Shown here: one piece after another, positions 39,346 through 50,339 of the stretch
Position numbering within the stretch: position 1 is the stretch's first letter
Layout: each line of letters opens with the position of its first letter
DNA from: Ciborinia camelliae
Lineage: Eukaryota > Ascomycota > Leotiomycetes > Helotiales > Sclerotiniaceae
DNA: 64,000 bases
Assembly: GCA_025890175.1 (NCBI GenBank)
Contig: JANPYM010000011.1
Location: 448,821 to 512,820, forward strand
Reading direction: 5' to 3'
Notes under the pieces: model-generated
What the model was told of the DNA's origin: nothing
The model's input: the letters and a program-made list of their open reading frames with translations, nothing else
Databases searched by the model: none
Program-made: the position numbers and the translations under genes

Positions 39346-41007
39346 ATGGACGCATCGTGGAAGCGATGGCTTATCGTCACCATATATTCGGTCCTGGAGA
39401 TTTTCGTCCTTCTTCTTTCCAAATCATACTCCAACACGCAGGTGGCTTTCATGATCAAATATCATATCAGTCGTCAAATATACCTTCTTGGTGCATCGAT
39501 GAACGTGGTGGGGAATCTCGTAGGACTTCTTCTCCTGGGTCCAATCACGTATGTATGGAATGAGGAAACGAGCCCGTGCAGATATTGATCGTGCCTCTAG
39601 AGATATCGTAGGAAGAAAATGGGTATATGTGGGAGCCACGGCAACATTTGCCCTCTTCAATCTGGTCTGCATTTTTCTCGCGCATCTTCTCCTCCTTCAA
39701 AGCTGATCTTGGGAATTTTCATTTTTAGGGCCTTGCTTATCCGCTGAATTACCCCATGATCGTTATTTTCATGTTTCTCGCGGGTGTCTCGGGCGCGCCT
39801 GCTATTTCAAATGTCGGGGCGACAATCTCGGATTTATTTGGCGATAGTATTGGTGCCGCACAACCTATGGCCTTGTGGGTGGCGGGTGGGTCCATTGGTC
39901 CGGTTCTGGGCACCCTCTCTTCATATTGGACTATTGAATCATCTCTGGGTATCAAATGGATATTTCTCGTCAACGTCATCATCGGTGCCGGTTTATCAAT
40001 CATCATGGCGTTTATCCCCGAGACGTTGATCCCACGCCAAACACCTCCGCATCGCATATCGAAATCGAACCCGTCAAAACTCACCCATGCAGATGGTAAC
40101 CAATCCTCCGATTCCGAGATGGATTCTCCGCGGGGAATTGGAATTTTCCCATCCGATGTCACGCCCTCCCCTTGGAATTATGCAGCGTCCATCATCCCGC
40201 GTTTATATGCCGCGGATCCCATCGTGGGAATCCTGGGCGTCTATAATGGTATTGCGAATGGCATCTTGCTCGTCTTTATCAGCGGTACCGTGGTATCTTA
40301 TCTTACTGAAAAACACTTGTCGTATGTTATTCCCATCGGCAACTGCGGCATCAACATGCACATGCACATGCAAGATATGGCCAGGTATTAATGAGATCGC
40401 AGTCTTTATCAAGCTATTAAGAATTCCACCGCAGCGATTGTAGCTGTGGTGATTCTTTTCGCGTTTATTCCTGTCCAGAGTTTCGCCATGCGCCGCTTCC
40501 TCAAAAACAAAAATTCCCGACGTCCCGAAGCTCGCTTGATCACCGTCTTGCTTCTCATCTGGTTCTTCCCCGCAGCCATCTTCTGGTCGGCATTTACGAG
40601 CGGACCCACTCACAGCTACTGGAATCAAATCGTGACAGTAGGGATCGTGGCAATGGTCGACTCGCTCTTGTTTCTCGCTCAACTTAACTATATCACCGGT
40701 GCGTGCGAATGCTTCTTTCCCATTCATCATCATGTCGTTCATTCATATCGCTAACCATACCTATTTTCGCATAGATTGCTTTCCGCATATTGCCGGTGCG
40801 GCCGTGGCCGCGTATCTGGCGCCTTCAGTCGTTATTCAAGCTGCTTGTCTACACCTCATTCCTGTCATCTTGGCTCACATGGAATTGAAATGGTCGCAGG
40901 CTATGCTTGGATTTATCACGCTGGGTTTTGTGGTGCCAGGGTTGTATCTTATTTATTTTTGGGGACCGTCTATTCGTGCTAGAGGAAAGTTTGCGAGAAG
41001 TTTTTAA
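39346..41007 (+). CDS. MFS transporter, 12-TM drug:H+ antiporter-like, short N-terminus
   Basis: Five exons: 39346-39548, 39601-39664, 39729-40321, 40403-40698 and 40775-41007, giving 462 residues; all phases agree. The first intron (52 nt) restores MFS motif A, GPITDIVGRKWVYVG. The second intron has a weaker donor (GTCTGC). Further signatures are LGIKWIFLVNVIIGAG, ADPIVGILGVYNGIANG and the C-terminal WSQAMLGFITLGFVVPGLYL. The protein opens almost directly in TM1 (MDASWKRWLIV), lacking the usual cytosolic leader of 50 residues or more. An in-frame stop lies just upstream of the ATG, so a further upstream exon would be needed to extend it, and I see none. Likely exports the cluster product or a pathway intermediate (inference). 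A degenerate or truncated gene is possible. Confidence 0.85.
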
Positions 41008-41707
41008 ATTGATGGCGTGCTGATGCCTTCTTTTGGTTTTTCATTGATATATAGACTCAGAGTTTGTTCGAAAGTTATGCGGTTTATCTAGATTAATTGA
41101 TATATACTTGCAACTTGATTTCTCTGTATATCAGTTACTCATCTCTGCCTTATTGTTCGAACTGTTGATGTTTGAAATTCGAGGCAATTTGTCCTTCAAT
41201 TGATTAAGAACACTGATTTGAGATACTCTCGATTATCTTTTTCGTCTATGCAGAGGTAATACGTTTGGAATTTTGTAGTTGTCTATTCTACGTAGCAAAT
41301 ACCCACCCCGATAGAATTCTCTCGGGTAAAAATTCAATAATAACAAAATAGAAGGTGTCCATGGGTACAAAATTTGTTGTATTGTTGTGACGAGAGAGCT
41401 AAGAGATTCCATAGAACTTAGCTCTATGACTAAGCTAGTGTACATAGAATCCTTTTATAACAACAAAATTAAATATTGATAATACCAATTAGCTCTATTA
41501 CTTGGTCCATAATAAAAACCCTCAACTTACATTTGTTATTATAAGATTATATTTTCACAAACAATGAATAGTACAGGTGGAATCTCGATGTTATTCGAAC
41601 ATTTTCACCGATACTTGGTATAAACATATATTAACACTCATGCTTCACACCTTGTGCCAGTTATTTAAAAATTGTCAAAGGTTGCTGCAACTTTTGAATT
41701 CGCTCTA
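41008..41707. other. Convergent intergenic region, no gene seen
   Basis: Lies between the 3' ends of the second MFS gene (+) and hydrolase A (-). AT-rich, with TAACAACAAAATT and its inverse AATTTGTTGT near 41460 and 41371. It is vaguely LTR-like, but no duplication was found. Confidence 0.5.
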
Positions 41708-42635
41708 TCATATCTTCATAAATCTCAGCCTCAAGCTCCTCTCATTCGCCGATTCAATAGCTCTCGCCAACAACCTTGCATTCTTCACATCCTTCGGCAG
41801 ATCATGCCCTCCAGGATGCACCAACTTCTGCACTTCCGACAGATTACAGCACCCCATCATCAAATTCGACAACTCCACCATTCCCCTATCATCCTTCGCC
41901 CCCGTAACATGAATGGTGGGAATCTGGACCTTTTCCGCCTCGGACAGCAACTGGGGATGCATGACCCGAGGCAGATGTTCATGCGTCGAATTCTTCGGGA
42001 AACTCCCACCGGGCGTATCGATTTCGATGAATCCGCCCTTGCGCGCGATTTCAAAGACTCGCGACAGTGACTCGCACATGATTCTCTTCTTGCCGTCTAA
42101 TTTCGCAAAATCGCATACGGGAAATGTTTCGAGGGTTTCGAAATCGTCATCGTGCAGATCGTGCAGGATCTCTTGTCCAAACCATGTCCAGGGTGCAAAT
42201 CCCACGACCGTTGAACATAATATGGCGAAGCGGAATGGAGGAGCTATGTCGGGCGTTTCTATCGTGTGTCGTAGAAGATATGTAAGTGCTAGTGATCCTC
42301 CCTGACTAAATCCTAAGATGGCGTCAAAAGGACCTCGGTCTTCGATCACGCCGTCTATCATGAGACATGCCTTGGCTATCTCTGATGGAGTAAAACTGTT
42401 GTAGTAGCATAGAAATGGTCCATCGGCACTATCAAGCCCTTTGATTAAAAGTCAGTATCTATTGTTTTCTATTGATTAAATCACGTACTGACTGACCTTT
42501 TGCTGCTTGACAATGAACTTCTCCATCTAAGAATATAAACTCGTAGGTTTCATCACAGAATCTCCTCAGAACCGCTGATTGCTGCTGGAGAATCGAACCA
42601 GATGTTCCCCATCCATGTAAACATAGTATCTTCAT
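41708..42635 (-). CDS. FSH1-family serine hydrolase A (LovG-like)
   Basis: Two exons, 42635-42497 and 42438-41708 (intron GTCAGT...AG, 58 nt), giving 289 residues. The ATG chosen starts MKILCLHGWGTSG, the oxyanion-loop motif expected at the very N-terminus. The nucleophile is Ser about 91 in ILGFSQGGSLAL; the acid is probably in GAKDDRG and the His in HPGGHDLP near the C-terminus. The triad looks complete. Family knowledge: FSH1-type hydrolases in fungal PKS clusters (LovG is the model) release the chain from the carrier protein of an HR-PKS. The HR-PKS here has no thioesterase, so this is a release candidate. Divergent from the P450 gene with a 267-bp shared promoter. Confidence 0.9.
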
Positions 42636-42902
42636 CCTGACATACCGTAATTGTTTTAACGCATTGTGAAACTGCAATGTACTCTTAAATATATATTTCC
42701 ACAACAAATGTAGAGGAGAGGTTAATTTAGCACGTGTGATTATATATCCAAGCTGCCGGTATGTTTCCCAGATTCACAACCACTGCCCGAAAAATTACCC
42801 GAGATCCTGGGAATATTCCTCGGTGGTACCAAATGATACTATATCAATTGGTCGGGGAGTGTTGGAGAATTGATATTTTCCCACTCATCATCATCATCCA
42901 AG
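42636..42902. promoter_or_regulatory. Bidirectional promoter between hydrolase A and P450
   Basis: 267 bp between two divergent start codons, a compact arrangement that favours co-expression. It contains a CACGTG hexamer near 42730 and a TATATA stretch near 42739-42745. Site function is not established. Confidence 0.5.
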
Positions 42903-44653
42903 ATGTCAACTATACTTTATGCAGTTGGCGGGATTATTTTCTACTATGTCGCGCTGGGAATATACAGAGTGTATTTCCACCCCCTGGCACGATTTCCCGG
43001 ACCCAAGTTAGCAGCTTTGACCTTGTGGTATGAATTCTATTACGATGTAGGAACCGGGCGATATCTTTGGAAAATCGAAGAGCTTCACAAACAATATGGT
43101 AAGTGTTTACGAGATGTGCTATGATCGTACGAATAGTTTGTTATTTCTATCAAGAATTTAGCTTCTGACTCTTCTAGGCCCAATCGTTCGGATCAATCCC
43201 ATGGAGATCCACATCAATGACCCCGACTTTTTCAATGAAATTTATGCGGGTCATCTTCGAGGCAAAACGGATAAGTTTCAATGGTGGATGCATGTTCTTC
43301 CCCCGCGTTCCACAGCCTTCACTGCAGACCATGATTTGCACAAGAGAAGACGAGGAGCAATCGCCAACCACTTTAGCAAGAAATCCATCTCTGCATTAGA
43401 GCCCCTCATCCAAGCCAAAGCCGATCGTCTCGCGGAAAGAATTCAAGACCATCACGCTAAAAATGAACCGATTAATTTGAGTGGTGCATTTGCCGCTCTA
43501 ACGATGGATGTGATTTCTCGATATTCATTTGGCGAGAGTGTGGGGAGTTTGGAGAAAGAGGATTATGGTATCGAGTGGATTGAATATTTCCACATGGGAT
43601 GTAAAGGGCACCCTCTAGGTCGTCAAGTCCCGTGGCTTTTTCAATTCTTCAAAAATCTCCCGCCGGCCGTTTTGGTTTATCTGAATCCTTTGTCGAAGAT
43701 CCAGGTGGATTTTGAAACGGAAACGAGAAAACATGTTCGCAAGGTCCTTGCACCCGGCGAGAGAAAGACGGAGGGTGATTATCGGACGGTTTTTCATGAG
43801 GTTATTGATAGTGATTTGCCTGCGTCGGAGAAGGATGAGGGTCGTCTCGCAGACGAGGCTTTTATATTCTTAACCGCTGGAACGGAAACAACCGCGAGAA
43901 CTTTGGCAGTTACCGTTTTTCATATTCTGGATAATCCGCATGTCCTTCAAAAGCTGCAAGAGGAACTGCGATCGGTAGCACCAACCCCAAAGACGAGAGT
44001 TCCCAGTTCGAAATTGGAGAATTTACCCTACCTTGTAAGTCAACAGGGATGACTCATTGTCAAACTGTCATTGCTAATATGAATCTTTGGATAGCATGCC
44101 ATCGTGGCCGAAGGACTCCGCATTTCTCATGCGTTCAGTTCTCGTCTTCCACGAATATCACGAGACAAAGAATTGGTATACAAGCAATGGCGAATTCCAA
44201 TCGGGGTAATTTTTCCATCCACTTCCCCATATCGCCAATAATAACACATGAAACAGACACCCGTCAGTCAATCTACCTACATGGTTCACATGAACGAACG
44301 AATATTTCCACAAGCCAAAAAATTCATTCCAGAACGATGGCTCGAGGACAAAAATCTGGAAAAGCAACGTCTGGTTGCTTGGTCAAGAGGAACGAGAATA
44401 TGTCTTGGAATGAAGTATGTAGACCCACCCTCAGTCAATATCTCATCATGCGAATTCGGAAACTAACACCGATAGTCTTGCCTACGCAGAAATGTATTTG
44501 ACTATCGGAACACTATTCCGCCAGTTCAATCTGGAGTTGTTCGAGACGACACGTGAGAGAGATGTCGATATCGTCGGGGATTACTTTATTGGCATGCCGG
44601 ATGATAGCTCACCTGGAATTCAAGCCCGCGTGATTTCAGAGCAGAAAAATTAA
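42903..44653 (+). CDS. Cytochrome P450 monooxygenase
   Basis: Five exons: 42903-43098, 43178-44034, 44095-44205, 44257-44414 and 44476-44653, giving 499 residues, phases consistent. An N-terminal membrane anchor (about 3-25) is followed by the proline-rich hinge [16 protein letters not shown]. The I-helix oxygen-binding motif is [10 protein letters not shown] (about 299), the K-helix ExxR is EGLR (about 357-360), the PERF-type motif is FIPERWLED, and the heme loop is [12 protein letters not shown] with the Cys ligand about 437 (Trp replaces the usual Phe at the first position). ER-bound, uses NADPH-P450 reductase. Expected to oxidise the polyketide or its ester (inference); the substrate is unknown. 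The upstream in-frame ATG at about 42870 would add 11 Ser-rich residues before the anchor and seems less likely. Confidence 0.94.
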
Positions 44654-44967
44654 TAAGTCTGAGTCTCGTAATATGACTAAGAAATTAGCGAGTCCAAACG
44701 GTAGTTGGTGAGAGCTAAGAGAAGTAGCGAAGGGGAAATGTGGATAGCATCTTTCTATCCTAGGTAGTCATCGGGTAATTCTTATATAAGATTATTGAAG
44801 ACCGGGCTATAAATATTTGCCGTAACGAGTGTTCTCGGTGAAATGCAATGTTTTCTGGGAAGTCGGGTATTTTATAGAAATGGAGGACGGTCTAAATATT
44901 GATAATAGATTACCTGAGTCTTTGCTAGCCAGCAAAATAACGCACTTTACATTGTCACTCTTCAACT
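44654..44967. other. Intergenic, P450 3' end to hydrolase B start
   Basis: 314 bp, same-strand genes on both sides, so it includes the promoter of hydrolase B. No motif claimed. Confidence 0.5.
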
Positions 44968-46026
44968 ATGCCACGGGTACTTTGTCTCCATGGTATGGTA
45001 AGTGCTTAGAAATAATCCATGACAAGTCAGCCAAAGAAATGGAAGGAAAAGATCGACCACTAACCAATCGGTATGAGAATAGGGGTCCAGCGCCCGAATC
45101 TTCGAAAGTCAAACAGGTACGTAGGTATTAGCAATCTACTTTCAACCCGTCCAACTTCTCGTGAGCAATAAAAGAACAGCACCGACTAAGAAACATCGGT
45201 ATTCACAGCGGGGTTTCGTGATCTTCTAAGCGAAGACTATGACTTCGATTTTCTTGACGCTCCAACCATCTGCAATGCCGATCCGGGCCTCAAGGACATC
45301 TACCCTGGCCCGTATCGCTGTTGGTACAAAACTCCCACGACAGCAAGTATGAGCAAGATCCACGCACTCATCATCGAATACATGGACATGAACGGGCCAT
45401 ATGACGCCGTGATGGGGTTTAGTCAAGTAACACTCTCCCATCCATTTCCAACGCCCCAGATAAACCGTACGATAATTTTCTGACCTCGAATTTTCCAACA
45501 TCAGGGTGCCGCCGTCGCCGCATCAATCATGCTGCAACATCAACTATCGAATCCGCCTCACACCCCACCGATTTTCAAAGCAGGCATATTCATCAGTTCC
45601 CCACTGCCCTTTTCCCCTACACTTGACCATGGCATCGATACACGCAGCTATTTTGGGATTCCCTCCGAGCGCCCCATTACACGGCTCCATAACTCGTCTT
45701 CTCGACCCATCTGCACCAAGGTGCCTGCGCATTTAAAAACCAACCCGGCGTATCTACGCGGCCGAGATGAGCTGAAGGAACTTGCGGCGAGCGAAATCTT
45801 CTACCAGATGTTCCACCCTGAAAATGATGAAGCGCGTATCCCGGTACCCACGGCACATATTTATGGCAGTGCCGATCCCTGGTTCTTGCATAGTATGGAT
45901 GTGATGGGCCTGTGTGATGGGAGAAAGGTAGCAGTTTTGGAACATCAGTACGGACATGAGATTCCAAGGGTCTTGAGTGGAGAGATTTGTGATGTTATTG
46001 AGACAACTATGATTCGTGCTTTGTGA
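44968..46026 (+). CDS. FSH1-family serine hydrolase B
   Basis: Four exons: 44968-44997 (30 nt), 45083-45116 (34 nt), 45209-45426 and 45505-46026, giving 267 residues. The two tiny first exons rebuild the family N-terminus MPRVLCLHGMGSSARIFESQ and join in phase to AGFRDLLSEDYDFDFLDAP. The nucleophile Ser about 93 is in GFSQGAAVAA, whose codons are split by the third intron. The acid is in GSADPWF and the His in YGHEIP, so the triad is intact. It is distinct in sequence from hydrolase A and lies head-to-tail behind the P450. Role by analogy with LovG: release or transfer of a polyketide, or ester hydrolysis. Two FSH1 genes in one cluster suggest divided tasks or one editing enzyme (inference). 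Confidence 0.88.
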
Positions 46027-46179
46027 ATAGACTGTTTTAAGTAATCTTTTCTAGAATGAGACGGGCCCATCTTACAATTATGAAGTGATGACCTCAAAAT
46101 TTGGCTAGTGTAGTTATTTTTGTCCCCAACTTGTGCGTGCAGACAGCAACGTTGTCGGTATAGTCTTCGGTCTTTGGTT

Positions 46180-48170
46180 CTAGCTAAATGAGATCATTGA
46201 TTGAAACTCGTTTAGACCACGCTTCCAAAATTTATACGCAGATGTACTTTTCACGAAATCGTGAATCATACCAAGATCTCCGATGCGACAGAGCCTTCCC
46301 TCCGAATTGACTTCCCACCTATCACTTCCTACCGTCTTATGCGCATAGAAAACCCCGTCTGGATCGTATTTCCTCTTGACTTCCAACAACCGTGCATAGT
46401 TACTACCGAAAAATTCCTGCTTCCACGATTTAAGCTGGAAATCTCCTTCATTCAGATAGGCAGCAGAAAGCGATGAGAAAGCACGAAGCTTTGGAATAAC
46501 AAAGTTGGTCAACAAGTTTGCACCATCCACATTCTGTGCTCGTGGCGCGGAGTAATCCCAAGAATACTGCGCTAGTATTGTTAAGAGAGCTTTTTCCCAA
46601 GCAGGTTGGACAGAGTTAGGCGCCACTGGGGTTCTTAAGCCCTTGTGGCTGGCATCCAATGCCACGAACCCTAAAAAAGCTTCTGTTGTGTCGACAATTT
46701 CTCTAATGATAGAAACCAAAGCGGAGTTGCTGTTTACGACGGCGCTTCTTTGCAACATGGTTCCAGCGAATAAATGATGAATTGTAAACAATCCCTGTGG
46801 AAGAGGACCCGAGTATGCAATGTAATGTTCCATGAACGAAGGCGAATCTGTCAATTGAAGTGAATAACTGACATTGAGTGATGCCATCTTTTTAAGGAAT
46901 GGATCCATTACCGCTTTGATCTCAGTAGAGGGTACCCCAGGAGCGGTAATTGGTTGTATGAAGAAAACATCTTTCATCACAGCGTAGCCAGCAGTGGCTC
47001 CTATATCGACAAGAGCTGGCAATATTGATTGCCATGCTTCGAATGACGCCCAATAATTGTCCTGTGTATGCCCTGCAGCAGAAACAACTAAACCCGCGCC
47101 CCCTACAGGATTATCTTCATGAGCTCGTACGGTCACTGATATCACGACAGCATAAGTTCCCGCTCCACCACCGGATAGCGCCCAGTACAAATCAGAATGA
47201 TGGGTTGGCGAGGCAGTGATTAGGTTGCCATCCGCCGTGACCACTTCCCATTCCAGGACTTGACCTGCTTTGAATTAGTGATAGCACAAATCGTATTTCG
47301 AAACTTGCATTTTTCCCCAGGCAAAATGATCAAATAACATACCTGAAGCCATTCCATAAGTTGAGCTCAATGGACCGTGCCCACCACCTTGAATGTATCC
47401 TCCAGCGAATCCTACAGTAGGGCAAAACCCCCCCGCAACTCGTAAATTCTGAGAATTTGCTGCTTCATACACTTCAATGGCTAATGTCCCAGCAGCAACA
47501 CGTAGTGCCGGTCCACTATAAGTTTCTTCTGCATATTGCAGTACCTCCACAGAGCGTAAATTATGCATCCAAAGACTCAAAGCCCCTGCACCAGCTGACC
47601 TTCCCATGTAACTTTTCTCATGTTAGGTTAGCTAACGATATTACAATAGTTCTGGTGCTATTACTCATGTCCAGTATTCTTGATCACCAATCTTAGATTA
47701 TTCTTCCTGGCAAAGGTAATACCTGATATCACATCTTGGGCCGAGGACACGTCGATGGAGTATTCTGGTTCATTTCCAAGAATGCACGGGTTCTCTTTTG
47801 GTGTCCAAGGATCGCAGGTCGCGTTCTGAAAGTATGGACTCATGATTGTTGAAGGGGAAGAGAGATATTCCGATGGCCATATCCATGCTTCCTTGAGCGA
47901 CTCACAGCGTGCTCTGTCGTAGTTTGGGAGGTGACAAGGTGACCCCAACGGGATGTTATGGATAAGCTTACCATTGACGGTAAAATTCAATTGCAACCAT
48001 GCTTCTGAACTAGGCCAAGTGAGATCATGAGGTAGAATCCGACAGTTTTTGAAATGAATATCAGATGCACCGTAAAGGGAGGCCAACTCCACAGGCCAAC
48101 TGAAGGTTGATAGAATGGAAATTCCAACGGCTAGTGCATGCAATTTGCTCTCACGACTTGCAGATGACAT
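46180..48170 (-). CDS. Secreted FAD-linked oxidase, berberine-bridge-enzyme (BBE) type
   Basis: Three exons: 48170-47665, 47611-47343 and 47264-46180, giving 619 residues. A hydrophobic N-terminal segment (HALAVGISILSTFSW, about 11-25) looks like a signal peptide. The FAD_binding_4 region has NTGHDYMGRSAG, with His about 168, and GFCPTVGFAGG, with Cys about 232, the pair used for bicovalent flavin attachment in this family. The C-terminal BBE motif is KRKYDPDGVFYAHKTVGS. Such enzymes oxidise alcohols, carbohydrates or cyclise alkaloids and polyketides, passing electrons to oxygen. It is convergent with hydrolase B (154 bp between stops). Likely a late, possibly extracytosolic, tailoring oxidase (inference). 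Confidence 0.93.
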
Positions 48171-49397
48171 GGCTGCTTTCGATTACGTACTCCAAGAACT
48201 ATTGTAAAGAAGGAATGAGAAGGCTGACCTACGACTCTGAGTCCGATAGTCTTGATCCTTTACCTGATGCAATCTCCATTCTTATAACCATCCTTGGGAG
48301 TTCTCTGGTACCTCCCTACCATACATGGAGTTTGTTCTATAATTGCATTGAATTTCAATGAGCGGCAGCGTGTGAAGAATGAAAGTCTCCGTCGGAATTA
48401 GTTCCTGTTGTGTCGGGTATTTTTTCTGTATGATATTCGCCGAGATCCAGTAGATATATATCTAGGTAGTATTATTACGTGAGTCAGTCTTATGGCGATG
48501 AGGTGTGATTCCGAAGGCTTGCTGGAATGCTTATTAAGATGATCAGTGGGAATGATCTTCTCGGTCCCGTTGGCGCTTTGCGTAAAGTGGTTTTCACATG
48601 TTATCAACCCCAACTATTTACTCAATATATATATTATATTTTGGATCAAGTTTATAATCAAAATTAAAGCTATTTTATTCACAACTCGAAAATAAGTTTA
48701 AAATCTCCTTATTTTTAACTTTACGTTTTTCCGCTATTCTTTTTTAATATAGCGCGAATTTCAAAACCAGTGTACAGAGGAGATAGATACTCACTCTAAG
48801 CTTTACCAGGGGCGGGCATACATGCACCGCCGCACCGCCACTATATAATCTGTGTTCAATCTTAGTAATTGTTGAAATTCAGGCTTTAATTAGCCTATAG
48901 CATATACCCTATAGAATTAGTCATCCCTTTATTAAACAAAATTACAGGCTTCATTACCAAAATCAAGCCCGGATTTAAATACTTATATCCCTCTATAGAG
49001 CCTTATTATACTTGCATTAATAAATGTAAATCTTACAAACGTATTACCTAACCTTCGCATGGCTAACGATGGCTAACGATGAAACATCATCATTAGCTAA
49101 GGTAGGTAACTAAAGCAACAATATTATCTACCTACCTATCTATTAAAACAATCATATGGCATATCATCATTCAATCAAAGCATCCAAATGCCTCAAATAC
49201 TCCGAGATATCTTTAAGACCAAATATTTCATTTAAACTCTCCTTCAATTCGAAACCCTTCAAATCACCTTGAGTTTGTGCCTTGAGTTTACACCACCCTT
49301 CACTAGGTAGCCTTCAATCATCAATCGTCAATCACTAATCATCAATCATTAATCATCGTCTCATCTATGTAATTTGAGCCTCATCTGGTATCACCCA
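48171..49397. promoter_or_regulatory. Divergent intergenic region between FAD oxidase and AflR-like gene
   Basis: 1.2 kb. 48610-48770 is AT-rich and may be a small degraded repeat; 48805-48840 is GC-rich (GGGGCGGGCATACATGCACC). 49040-49085 repeats ATGGCTAACG. I searched upstream of 49398 for a zinc-cluster exon (CxxCxxxxxxC) and saw none. Confidence 0.5.
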
Positions 49398-50099
49398 ATG
49401 GATTCACACAATCAAGGCCAAGCTGAGAGCCCAAGTGCTTCGCCCACGAGTCCACAATCAAGTCAAATCTCCGATCACTATGACAGTTCTGGGCAGTGCC
49501 GCCCGCTTTGCGAATGCTTTGCACGAATCCCACTGCTAGCGGCGGGTACACCCACAAGCGGCGAAGTCAATATCGAACAGGTCGTTAACAACGGACAATC
49601 TATTGTCACTAGTTGGAGGAAGCTTATTCAATGTCAGAAATGTACTATTGATGTGCGGAGGATGAGGATACTACATTCTGCTGTACAGAAGCAAGTAGCA
49701 CTATATGATGCTGCAGCTAGACGTTACTCGGACGACAGAACAGGTATATTGTTCTACATGTTCTTATCATTCTGCGGTTAATCGTATACTTTTAACCTTT
49801 CTCGCTAACATTTAATCATAGGTTTTCCTGACTTTTCGCACTCCTCTTTGACATGCAGAAAAACAACCGCGTATCTCGGCTCGGTGGCACTGGAGGAGGA
49901 TGAAATCAATCTGCTAGCATGCCAGGTTTTAAGTCGATCTATAGTCAATTTCTTCCACTTTCTGAGAGACATGTACAGCATGTTGCAACAGTCGCCATCG
50001 GTCTCCACACACGCAGATGAGATGGTACAAATGCAGCTCAAAATCCACTCATATGTCCAGTTGATATACAAACATATTGGGAGGATGAGATCAGTTTAG
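49398..50099 (+). CDS. AflR C-terminal-domain-like protein lacking a Zn2Cys6 DNA-binding domain
   Basis: Two exons, 49398-49743 and 49822-50099 (78-nt intron), giving 207 residues. After a Ser/Pro/Gln-rich leader (MDSHNQGQAESPSASPTSPQ) comes CRPLCECFARIPLLAAG, then NGQSIVTSWRKLIQCQKC, then a helical region with YDAAARRY and, after the intron, AYLGSVALEEDEINLLACQVLSR. This pattern (paired Cys, W..L..C..C, the GS.ELE segment) resembles the C-terminal domain of aflatoxin-regulator-type activators. The N-terminal binuclear zinc cluster those proteins use to bind DNA is absent, and an in-frame stop lies upstream of the ATG. It may be a truncated relic, or a partner or inhibitor of a full-length regulator. 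The family call rests on pattern only. Confidence 0.7.
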
Positions 50100-50339
50100 G
50101 AGCATAGTTGTGAGATGGAGATTCATGATTTATGATTTTTGAATCCGGGCGATGGTGGTGTTCGGGGTTTTTGTGACGGGTTGCTCTGTGACATTGGTTA
50201 GGTACCTACTCACTCGGGTATATATTGGGAAATGTACCGATTTTGCAGGGACTGATTACATGCATCTTCCATTCATTATCAAAAGAAAGCTCAAATTAAA
50301 CCTTCATTTGGACTGCTATCGAACTTCACATATTTCATC

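Noticed and set aside
41381..41562. Possible copia-type LTR between MFS2 and hydrolase A
   Set aside because: TGTTGTGACG start and CAAACA end are suggestive, but flanking 5-mers do not match.
44829..45131. 100-codon open frame upstream of hydrolase B
   Set aside because: Different frame from the true exons 44968-44997 and 45083-45116, which restore the conserved hydrolase N-terminus.
48610..49070. AT-rich stretch and GC-rich CACCGCCGCACCGCC segment as a possible transposon
   Set aside because: No inverted ends or duplications could be matched by eye.
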